DNA from: Phycisphaerales bacterium
Lineage (GTDB): Bacteria > Planctomycetota > Phycisphaerae > Phycisphaerales > UBA1924
Length of the DNA: 64,000 bases
NCBI GenBank assembly: GCA_020850415.1
Contig: JADZER010000011.1
Span: 124,001-188,000 of the forward strand
Direction: 5' to 3'
The notes beneath the pieces are model-generated. The model saw only the letters and a list, made by a program, of their open reading frames with translations. It was not told where the DNA came from and made no database searches. Positions 33,564-41,600 of this stretch are shown one piece after another (the stretch's first letter is position 1; each line of letters begins with the position of its first letter). The translations under genes were made by a program, and so were the position numbers.

Positions 33564-34346
33564 ATGAACACGACCTTCCAGAATCCCTGCACCCCGTTCG
33601 GAAACCCCGCGACGCCCTTCAACTGGAACACCCCCACCACCTCCTACGGCTACGGGCCCACCGGCTGGTGGTTCGGCAACGGCAACCTCTTCAACAACAC
33701 CCCGTGGCAGACCCCCATGAACTACCCCCAGAACACCCTCAACTGGAACACCCCCTGGGGCTTCAACAACCAGTTCGGCGCCACCACGCCGTTCGGCTAC
33801 AACCCCTGGAACACGCTGAACTCGGGCGGGAACAACTGGAACACGGGCGGCAACTCGTACCCCGGCCTCGCCACGCAGTTCGGCCCGAGCAACTACTCGC
33901 AGCCCTGGAACGGGACCCCGTGGTTCAACACTCCGTTCAATCCCTCGTTCAACACCCCCTTCAACACCCCCTACAACACTCCGTTCAATGCCTCGTTCAA
34001 CACCCCCTTCAACACGCCCTACAGCACTCCGCTCAATGCCCCGTTCAACACCCCCTTCAACACTCCCTACAACACCCCGTTCAATCCGTCGTTCAACACG
34101 CCCTTCAACACCCCGTGGCTGCCCAACTCCTTCTGGAACAGCAACAACCCCTACTGGGCCAACTGGAACACCACCGGCTTCAACAACACCGGCTACAACA
34201 CCCCCAGCTTCGGGAATGTCAACCTCAACGCGACCAACCCCGGCGTCGGCTTCGGCAGCCCCGCGCCGTCGAACTACCCCTACGGCACCCCCTTCACCAA
34301 CGGCATGCCGACCCCGGCCGGGTGCGGGGGCCGTGAGGCAGCCTGA
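33564..34346 (+). CDS. Charge-free Asn/Thr/Pro/Phe-rich repeat protein (prion-like composition)
   Basis: The product has 260 residues and is unlike any family I know. Apart from one Arg and one Glu in the last five residues it has no Lys, Arg, Asp, Glu or His. It is built from Asn, Thr, Pro, Phe, Gly, Tyr, Ser and about 14 evenly spaced Trp. Residues 121-184 are sixteen tetrapeptides of the form FNTP/YNTP/FNPS/FNAS, arranged as four 16-residue units. Flanks repeat WNTP and TPFG. There is no signal peptide and no hydrophobic segment. AAAGGAAA lies before the ATG and a strong terminator follows, so it is a real single-gene unit. The aromatic sticker and polar spacer pattern suggests self-assembly or condensate formation, by inference only. 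Confidence 0.7.
   Translation: MNTTFQNPCTPFGNPATPFNWNTPTTSYGYGPTGWWFGNGNLFNNTPWQTPMNYPQNTLNWNTPWGFNNQFGATTPFGYNPWNTLNSGGNNWNTGGNSYPGLATQFGPSNYSQPWNGTPWFNTPFNPSFNTPFNTPYNTPFNASFNTPFNTPYSTPLNAPFNTPFNTPYNTPFNPSFNTPFNTPWLPNSFWNSNNPYWANWNTTGFNNTGYNTPSFGNVNLNATNPGVGFGSPAPSNYPYGTPFTNGMPTPAGCGGREAA
33924..34115 (+). repeat. Four 48-bp tandem coding repeats
   Basis: 192 bp made of TTCAACACC-type 12-bp units grouped as 48-bp blocks, all inside the NTPF-repeat gene. Copies differ at a few third positions and at the fourth tetrapeptide. Confidence 0.8.
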
Positions 34347-34394
34347 CCCGAGCCGCCCGACCGGGCGGCTGTGAGACAACCTGTCCGCTCCGTT

Positions 34395-34433
34395 CAACAG
34401 CCCGATCCGATGGATCGGGCTGTTGTCTTCGTT
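34395..34433 (+). terminator. Strong Rho-independent terminator after the NTPF gene
   Basis: CAACAGCCCGATCC pairs perfectly with GGATCGGGCTGTTG around loop GAT, followed by TCTTCGTT. It starts 49 nt after the stop codon. Confidence 0.9.
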
Positions 34434-34676
34434 GCAGGGTGGGCAGTACCCGCGCAGTGCGTCCCGTTCTAGGTGATCAGCCCGAGCGGACCGAGCTCGC
34501 CAGCCACGAGATTCTCGCGCGGGACATCGCCGCGGCAACGGCCGCCGCGAGACGCTCGGTGTCGCGGACCCCTGCCGCCCTCTCGGGCTTCGCGCCACGA
34601 TAACACCACCCCACACCGCGCCCGGCATAGCGTGCGCGTGCGGGCGGCAAGCACGCTGTTCGGCGAGGAGTTGATC

Positions 34677-35594
34677 ATGCACGCTCTGCTGCTTGCGGCG
34701 CTCGTATCGGTGCTCGCGTCCGGCCCCGGCCCCGGTCCCGGAGACGGCGCCAGGTGCGAGGTCATCGCCCATCGCGGCGCGAGCGCCTACCTCCCCGAGC
34801 ACACGCTCGAGGCGTACGCCCTCGCCTACGGCCAGGGGGCGGACATGATCGAACCCGATGTCGTCCTTACCCGCGACGGCGTGGCGGTCTGCTCCCACGA
34901 TGTCACCGTGCCGAACACGGCGCTCATGGGCGAGCGGTTCCCGGGTCGGGCCCGCGAGGACGGCGAGTGGTACTTCGCGGACTTCACCCTCGACGAGCTG
35001 CGCTGCGTGGGTCAGAGCCCCGGGCGGGGCGGGGACACCTTGCGGGGCCTCCAGCTCGCGACCTTCGACGAGTGTCTCGCCCTCGTCGGTCGGCTCAACG
35101 AAACGACCGGGCGGCGCGTCGGTGTCATCCCCGAGCCAAAGCGCCCGGCGTTCCACCGCGAGGAGGGCCTGGCGATCGAGCCGGTGGTGGTCGAGACGCT
35201 CGGCCGGTACGGGTACACCGATCGGGACCACGCGGCGATTATCCAGTGCTTCGAGCTCGACGCGCTGAAGCTCATGCGGGGGTCGCTGGGGTGCGAGCTG
35301 CGGATGATCTACCTGTGCGGCGACCCGGTGAGCGACGGGACGCTCGACGAGGTGGCCTCGTTCGCCGACGGGATCGGCCCGAGCTGGAAACTCGTCGAGG
35401 CCGAGGAGGGCGGGCCGGGCAAGGACCCCGACCTCATCGCCCGGGCGCTCGCCCGCGGGCTGAGCGTGTACGCGTACACCTTCGGGAGCGACACCGACCG
35501 ACAGCAGCGGTTCATCGCGATGGGGATCACCGGGATGTTCACCAACAACCCGGACATCGGCCGGCGGGTGGTGGACGGCGCGCCGACGCGCTGA
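34677..35594 (+). CDS. Secreted glycerophosphodiester phosphodiesterase
   Basis: The product has 305 residues. Hydrolyses glycerophosphodiesters to glycerol-3-phosphate and alcohol, probably outside the cytoplasm: the signal peptide LLLAALVSVLASG spans 4-16 and is followed by a Gly/Pro linker. The GDPD core is intact: VIAHRGASAYLPEHTLEAY with His32, DMIEPDVVLTRDGVAVCSHD with Glu60, Asp62-region and His74, IPEPKRPAFH (metal ligand Glu), and the C-terminal VYAYTF and GMFTNNPDIGRR. ATG at 34677 follows GAGGAG by 8 nt. It is monocistronic between the NTPF terminator and the convergent ECF pair. Family-level call is secure; substrate is not. Confidence 0.88.
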   Translation: MHALLLAALVSVLASGPGPGPGDGARCEVIAHRGASAYLPEHTLEAYALAYGQGADMIEPDVVLTRDGVAVCSHDVTVPNTALMGERFPGRAREDGEWYFADFTLDELRCVGQSPGRGGDTLRGLQLATFDECLALVGRLNETTGRRVGVIPEPKRPAFHREEGLAIEPVVVETLGRYGYTDRDHAAIIQCFELDALKLMRGSLGCELRMIYLCGDPVSDGTLDEVASFADGIGPSWKLVEAEEGGPGKDPDLIARALARGLSVYAYTFGSDTDRQQRFIAMGITGMFTNNPDIGRRVVDGAPTR

Positions 35595-35618
35595 AGCCCG
35601 CGCCCGAGCCGGCGCGTT

Positions 35619-35996
35619 TCACGCGTCGGCCCGCGAGGCCAGGCTGGCCAGCTGGAGCTCGACGCGCTTGACCTCCCGGATGATGGAGTTCTTCTGCATC
35701 TCCATCCACCACCAGACTTTGAGGAACGCCGAGCCGGTCATGAAAAAGAGGAAGCCCAGGCCCCAGGTGAGCGCGGGCCGCACCTCGTCGGTCCGGAAGA
35801 ACTGCACCAGGCACCAGACCGCGAGCCCGAAGAACACCAGCATCCAGAAGCTGATGAGCATGTTCAGCCAGCGGTTGCGGCCCCGGAAGGTCTCAAACAC
35901 CATCTCCCACGGCGGGACCTCGGGATCGAGGCGGGCGTACTGCTCGGCCTCGTCGGCGCGGAGCGCCTCGGTGATTCTGCGGTCAAGCTCGTCCAT
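35619..35996 (-). CDS. Small membrane protein paired with an ECF sigma factor
   Basis: The product has 125 residues. The soluble acidic N-terminus (MDELDRRITEALRADEAEQY) is followed by WEMVFETFRGRNRWLNML and two membrane segments at about 45-65 and 74-92 (LISFWMLVFFGLAVWCLVQF and a TWGLGFLFFMTGSAF stretch), then an amphipathic helix with Trp-rich start and a basic tail. It resembles small planctomycete membrane proteins of the DUF6768 kind, from memory. The gene overlaps the sigma gene by 14 nt, so it is a good candidate for its anti-sigma or membrane partner. No zinc anti-sigma motif is visible. Confidence 0.7.
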   Translation of the reverse strand: MDELDRRITEALRADEAEQYARLDPEVPPWEMVFETFRGRNRWLNMLISFWMLVFFGLAVWCLVQFFRTDEVRPALTWGLGFLFFMTGSAFLKVWWWMEMQKNSIIREVKRVELQLASLASRADA

Positions 35997-36567
35997 GATT
36001 GGCTCCTTCTCGTTGGTCTGTCTCGCGGGGTTCGAGCAGCCGGCGCAGGGCCGCACGGGCCGTGTGCAGGCGCGACTTGACGGTGCCCTCAGAAGTCCCG
36101 ACCAGATCAGCGATCACCGCCAGGGGAACGCCGTCGGCGTACCGCAGGGTGAGCAGCAGCCGCTGCTCGCCCGGCAAGGTCGAGATCGCGGCCCGGACCG
36201 CCTTGATCGGCTCGGCTTCGGCCCCCCCGAGGGGGTCGGGCGGTGCAAGCGCGCCGCCCACATCGCCGGACCTGTCGGGGCGTCGCACCGCCCGGCGCAC
36301 ATGGTCGGCGCACCGCCTTGCGAGGATCCGGTACGCCCACGGGGCAAACCGGGCCGGGTCCTCGAGGCGGGTGATACCCCGGGCGATCGAGGCCCAGGCG
36401 TCCTGCACCGCGTCGGCGGCCAGGTCTCGGTCGCCCAGCAGCCGCACCGCCCGCCCCAGGAGCAGCGGGTGCCAACGCCCGACCAGAGCCCTCCAGGCGT
36501 CGGGCCGACCCCGCTGGGCCTCGAGCACGAGCAAGTCGTCCAGGATGGCTTGGGGTGCACGGGCCAT
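35983..36567 (-). CDS. ECF-type RNA polymerase sigma factor
   Basis: The product has 194 residues. Region 2 runs over about 25-85: WRALVGRWHPLLLGRAVRLL, then DRDLAADAVQDAWASIARGI with the conserved Asp-Ala-Asp/Gln core, and FAPWAYRILARRCADHVRR. Region 4 runs over about 115-175: AISTLPGEQRLLLTLRYADG, VPLAVIADLVGTSEGTVKSRL and HTARAALRRLL. The two are joined by a short linker with no region 3. Overlap with the downstream membrane-protein gene suggests a sigma/regulator pair. The recognised promoter is unknown. It is divergent from mvaB with 86 bp between the starts. Confidence 0.9.
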   Translation of the reverse strand: MARAPQAILDDLLVLEAQRGRPDAWRALVGRWHPLLLGRAVRLLGDRDLAADAVQDAWASIARGITRLEDPARFAPWAYRILARRCADHVRRAVRRPDRSGDVGGALAPPDPLGGAEAEPIKAVRAAISTLPGEQRLLLTLRYADGVPLAVIADLVGTSEGTVKSRLHTARAALRRLLEPRETDQREGANHGRA

Positions 36568-36653
36568 GCCGACCAGATAGTCGGTCTTCGGGGCCGGGGG
36601 TTCAGCAATCCGGGGGAGTTTCGCGCCGAGCCGGGTTCGCGTAGCATCCGCCC

Positions 36654-37583
36654 ATGCCTGAACGCGTGCGGATCACCGAGGTGGGGCCAAGGGACGGGCT
36701 GCAGAACGAGCCGGGCATGGTGCCGACGCCGGCCAAAGCCGAGCTGGTGCGCACGCTCGCCGCGGCCGGGGTCAACGAGGTCGAGGTCACGAGCTTCGTG
36801 AGCCCCAGGTGGGTGCCGCAGCTCGGCGACGCGGCCGCCCTCTGCGAGCTGCTCGCCGCGGACAAGGCCGCGGGGGTGGTGTACTCCGCGCTCGTGCCCA
36901 ACGAGCGGGGCATGGAGGGGGTGCTTGAGGCCAACGCCCGGGCCGGACGCCGGCTGATCGACAAGATCGGGGTGTTCACCGCCGCGAGCGAGTCGTTCAG
37001 CCAGAAGAACACCAACGCATCAATCGCCGAAACGATCGAGCGGTTCCGGCCCGTGGTGCGCCTGGCACGCCAGCACGGGATCGAGGTCCGGGGGTATGTT
37101 TCCTGCGTGATCGCCTGCCCGTTCGAGGGGCCGACCGAGCCGCTGGCGGTGGCCGCGATCGCCGGGCGCCTCATGGACCTCGGCGTGGACGAACTCGACC
37201 TGGGGGACACGGTCGGGGCGGGGACGCCCGAGAGCGTGGGCAGGATGCTCGCGACCGTGCTCGAAGCGCTCGATGAATCACACGGAGGGAGCGCGAAAGT
37301 CACGCTCCATCTCCACGACACGCACGCCCGGGCCGCCGAGTGCGTGCGGGTGGGGCTCGAGCTGGGAATCCGCAGCTTCGACGGCGCAATCGCGGGGCTG
37401 GGCGGCTGCCCCTACGCGGGGACGCCCGGCGCCCGGGCGCCGGGGAATATCGCCACCGCGGCCCTGCTCGACGCGGTGGAGCGGGCGGGGTTCTCGCACC
37501 GCGTGGACCGGGCGAAACTCGGCGAGGCCGCGGCGCTGGCACAGCGGCTGGTCGGGGAGGCCCGGGCGGGGGCGCCGTCGTGA
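36654..37583 (+). CDS. mvaB: Hydroxymethylglutaryl-CoA lyase
   Basis: Cleaves HMG-CoA to acetoacetate and acetyl-CoA, the last step of leucine breakdown. The product has 309 residues. VRITEVGPRDGLQNEPGMVP supplies the catalytic Arg-Asp pair, EVTSFVSPRWVPQLGD follows, and VSCVIACPFEGP, DELDLGDTVGAGTPESV, LHLHDTHARA (metal His residues) and GLGGCPYAGTPGARAPGNIA (catalytic Cys loop) are all present in order. It is followed with a GTGA overlap by an enoyl-CoA hydratase-family gene, which fits a leucine/isovalerate pathway unit, though no methylcrotonyl-CoA carboxylase is in the window. Confidence 0.94.
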   Translation: MPERVRITEVGPRDGLQNEPGMVPTPAKAELVRTLAAAGVNEVEVTSFVSPRWVPQLGDAAALCELLAADKAAGVVYSALVPNERGMEGVLEANARAGRRLIDKIGVFTAASESFSQKNTNASIAETIERFRPVVRLARQHGIEVRGYVSCVIACPFEGPTEPLAVAAIAGRLMDLGVDELDLGDTVGAGTPESVGRMLATVLEALDESHGGSAKVTLHLHDTHARAAECVRVGLELGIRSFDGAIAGLGGCPYAGTPGARAPGNIATAALLDAVERAGFSHRVDRAKLGEAAALAQRLVGEARAGAPS

Positions 37584-38353
37584 TCCGGATCGCCGAGCAG
37601 GGCGGGATCGGCGTGATCACCCTCCACCGGCCCGATGTACGCAACGCGCTCACGCCCGGGATGCTGGAGGAACTCGCCGCCCAGACCGCGGAGGTCGGCG
37701 CGAGGTCCCGGTGCCTCGTGCTGGCGGGCGAGGGCCGGGTGTTCTGCGCCGGGTTTGATCTGGCGCTCTGCCGCGAGAGTCCCGACGGCGCGGTGATGCG
37801 GGCCTTGCTGACCGGCCTCGACGCGGCGGTGCGGGCGATGCGGGCGTGCCCGTGCCCGGTGGTCGCGGCGTGCCGCGGGGCGGCGATCGCCGGGGGCTGC
37901 GCGCTGGTGGCGGGGGCAGACTTCGCCGTGGCGGACCGGGCGGCGAAGCTGGGCTACCCCGTCGTCCTGCTGGGGGTGTCTCCGGCCGTCAGCGGGCCGA
38001 CGCTCGCGCCCCGGGTCGGAGCGGGGCCGGCAAGGGCGCGGATGCTCGACCCCGGGCTCATCTCCGGCGAGGAGGCCGCACGGATCGGGCTGGTCACGGA
38101 TCTGGTCGAGGAGCCGGGGGCGGTGCTGCCCGCCGCGATGGCGCTGGCGGTCGAACTGGGCAGAAAGGGGCCGCACGCGCTGGCGGCCACCAAGCGGTGG
38201 CTGGGGGCTCTGGACGGGACCGGCACCGGGGAAGGCGCGGGGGGGGCCGCCGGGGGAAATGTCGGGCCCGATGGGCTGCGTGTCTCTTTGGGCCTGGCCG
38301 GGGGGGTGGAGGAAGCGGAGTTGCTGGAGAAGTTCTGGTCGCGCCGAGGCTAG
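37580..38353 (+). CDS. Enoyl-CoA hydratase/isomerase family protein
   Basis: Crotonase-fold enzyme of 257 residues that probably hydrates a 2-enoyl-CoA. GVITLHRPDVRNALTPGMLE opens the fold, LAGEGRVFCAGFDL is the first oxyanion-hole region, and CRGAAIAGGCALVAGADFAV is the second. The usual Glu at the catalytic loop (E..LG) is replaced around KLGYPVVLLGVSPA, so the exact reaction may differ; a methylglutaconyl-CoA hydratase role would fit the mvaB neighbour. GTG at 37580 overlaps the mvaB stop. A Gly-rich insertion lies near the C-terminus (about 215-230). Confidence 0.8.
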   Translation: MIRIAEQGGIGVITLHRPDVRNALTPGMLEELAAQTAEVGARSRCLVLAGEGRVFCAGFDLALCRESPDGAVMRALLTGLDAAVRAMRACPCPVVAACRGAAIAGGCALVAGADFAVADRAAKLGYPVVLLGVSPAVSGPTLAPRVGAGPARARMLDPGLISGEEAARIGLVTDLVEEPGAVLPAAMALAVELGRKGPHALAATKRWLGALDGTGTGEGAGGAAGGNVGPDGLRVSLGLAGGVEEAELLEKFWSRRG

Positions 38354-38622
38354 GCTGAGGGTGTCAGAGTCGCCATCCGTGCCCCCACACAAATCCCGGT
38401 CCGAGGGAGGGTGGAGTTGCAGAAAGTGTTGTGAATGGGGAGAATGGGAACCACAAGGGGCAGCGGATCGGATATTCTGTGCCCAAAGTACGGGCCCGGC
38501 GAGGCCGACCGGCCACGACGCAGGGGCCCAGCGCCCGGCGGTCCCAGCAGGGAATTGAGCCGGGCGGTACTCTGCCGAACCAGAGAGGGTGCAGAGTCCA
38601 CGCTGTACCGGGAGATGATGTC

Positions 38623-41600
38623 ATGTCGCTGAGCCGCTCCGTCTTTCGTCGGGCTGTCGATGGTGATTCCGCCGCAGGGAAGCTGGCGCGTGCGTCGGGG
38701 CGCGATGCTTCGCTGGTGGAGCAGTTGGAGGCCCGGGTGCTGCTCGCCGTGGACTGGGCGGACGCGGCCGGGGCCGAGCATGTCACCGGGCCGGAACCGG
38801 CGGGGAACCAGGGCGTCGAGCAGGTCGCGTGGCACGGCGGCCCGGTGACGATCGCGAACGGGTCTTGGATCCTCTCATTCGATGAACAACGGGACGAGGC
38901 CGCGATCGGCCGGGCGGTGGAGCAGGCCGCGGCCCAGATCGGCCGGACGGCCGACGAGTGGTCGGTGATCGCCCGCGGGTACAACGCCGTGGTGCGGTTC
39001 GACATCATGCCGAGCGAGTCGTCGCTGGAGCGGTTCGCGGCCCTGGCGGGCGCCAAGGCGATCGACCCGAACACGACCTACCACACCCTCGCGGTGCCGG
39101 ACGACCCGCTCTTTGCCGACCAGCAGTGGCTGGACAACACCGGGCAGTTCGTGGTCGACCGGTTCGGCTGGTTCACGGGCTTCGGGACCATCGGGGCCGA
39201 CATCGGCGCGACCGAGGCGTGGGACATCACGACCGGTTCGAGCGATGTGATCGTCGCGGTCATCGACACAGGCGTCGATCTCGACCACCCGGACCTCGCG
39301 GCGAACATCTGGCACAACCCCGGCGAGATCTCCGGCAACGGGATCGACGACGACGGCAACGGGCTGGTGGACGATGTGAACGGCTGGGACTTCGGTGTCG
39401 GCGACAACGACCCCGACGACGAGGAGGGGCACGGCACCGGCTCGGCGGGCATGATCGGCGCGGTGGGCAACAACGGCATCGGAGTCTCGGGCACCGCCTG
39501 GAATGTCTCGATCCTCCCCATGAAGATCGCCGACCAGTTCGGAAACCTGACCCTCTCGGCCATCATCAGCTCACACGACTACCTGACGATGATGATCGAG
39601 GACTACGGCCACAACATCGTGGCGAGCAACAACAGCTACGGCGGCTTCGACCAGTCGTTCTACGCCGACGCGCCCACAGGCTTCGACGCCGAGCGCGACG
39701 CGATCGAGCGGTTCATCGACACCGGAGCGACCTTCGTCGCCTCCGCGGGCAACAGCGCGTACGACAACGACGACCCCGAGTTCACCTTCTTCCCGACCTC
39801 CTACAACATCCCGGGGCTCATCTCCGTCGCCGCGACCAACCCCGACGACACCCTCGCGGTCTACAGCAACTACGGGGCCGAGACCGTCGACCTCGGCGCC
39901 CCGGGCGTCGGCGTGCTGACGGTCGGGATGGGCGGCGTCTACGAGCAGTTCGGCGGCACCAGCGCCGCCGGGCCCGTGGTCGTCGGCGCTGTCGCGCTGC
40001 TCAAGAGCTTCCGACCCGAGGCTTCCGCGGTCGAGATCCGCCAGGCCCTGATCGACGGCGTGGATCATGTCCCCGCGCTCCAGGGCCGCGTCGTTTCCGG
40101 CGGGCGCCTCAACATCGCCAACTCGCTGCGCCTGATCGGCCTCGACGGCCCGGTGGCGATCGCCTTCAACCCCGGGCCGGTGACCTCGCGCATCGATTCG
40201 AGCACCGGGCTGCCGATCGACACCGTCACCATCACCTTCAACAAGGACCTCGACGGGTCGACGCTGGACAGCACCGCGGCGCTGCTCACCTTCGCGGGCT
40301 CGGACGGGGAGTTCGACACCGACGACGACAGCGACACGCTGGTCCCCATCGGCGATGTCGCACTCCAGAGCGGCCAGGCCCGCGTCGTGGATGTCAGCCT
40401 GGACCTCACCGGCGTGCCGCAGCAGCGGCTGCCCCTGGGCCACTACCGCCTGACCCTCTACGCCGGGACCGAGGCCGACCCCAAGTTCCAGGATGTCGAC
40501 GGCAACCTGCTCAACGGCAACAGCACCGCGGGCACCGACGAGACCTACGAGTTCGAGGTCGTGGGGATCGGCGGGAGCCTCGAGTCCAACGACACCCTCG
40601 CCACCGCGACCCCCGTGGCGTTCGACGGCTCGGGGAACGCCTCCTACGGCAGCGTCTCGATCGGCGACGGCCTGCACGCATCCCTCGATGTCGACATCTT
40701 CAAGATCACGCTGCCCAAGGGCGGCCTGATCACCGCGTCCATCACCGCCGCGAACCTGCAGATCCCGTCGGACCTGGACTCCTACATGCGCCTGTTCGAC
40801 GCGAACGGCGAAGAACTGGCGACCAACGACCAGTTCAACGGCCGCGATTCGGCCCTGGACTTCTTCGTCACCACCGGCGGGACCTACTACATCGGCGTGT
40901 CGGGGTTCCCCAATGTCGACTACGACCCGACGCTGGCGGGCAGCGGCAGGAGCCAGTCGACCGGCGTCTATGACATCCAGTTCGGCTACGAGCAGATCGC
41001 CGACGACCGCCTCACCGTCGCCAGCGATCTCGACGAGCCCAAGCCCGTCCCCGCGGTGGGCACGCAGGGCACCATGAGCGACACGCTGACGGTGACCGAC
41101 GCCCGGGCGATCAAGGACCTCAACCTCCGCCTGGACATCGACCACACCTATGTCAGCGACCTGGAGATCATCCTGATCTCGCCCGACGGGACCGAGCGGG
41201 TGCTGTTCAACCGGCACGGCGCCGACGGGGACGACTTCGAGAGTGTCCTGCTCGACGACGAGGCCGGGGCCTCGATCGTGTCGGCGACCCCGCCCTACTC
41301 CGGCAGCCTGCGACCGACCAACGGGCTCAACGCCTTCGACGGCAAGTCGGCCCTCGGCGAGTGGACGCTCCTGATCCGCGATCACAGCGCCCTCAACAGC
41401 GGGCAGCTGAACAGCTGGTCCCTCGAGTTCACGCTGGAGAACGACATCTTCGGCGCGTTCGAGTCCAACGACACGATCGCGACCGCCCGCCAGATCAACG
41501 AGATCAACGGCACCGGCTCCGCCACGCGTTCGGCCCAGATCGGCGACGGCGGCTTCGGCACCCTCGACCGCGACATCTTCCGGTTCGCCGCCGACGCAGG

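Noticed and set aside
33924..34115. Possible CRISPR or non-coding repeat array in the NTPF region
   Set aside because: Repeats are in frame, differ mainly at third codon positions and have no unique spacers, so they are coding.
34469..34765. A minus-strand small gene upstream of the GDPD gene
   Set aside because: It overlaps the GDPD start region antisense, has no ribosome site and its product is low-complexity.
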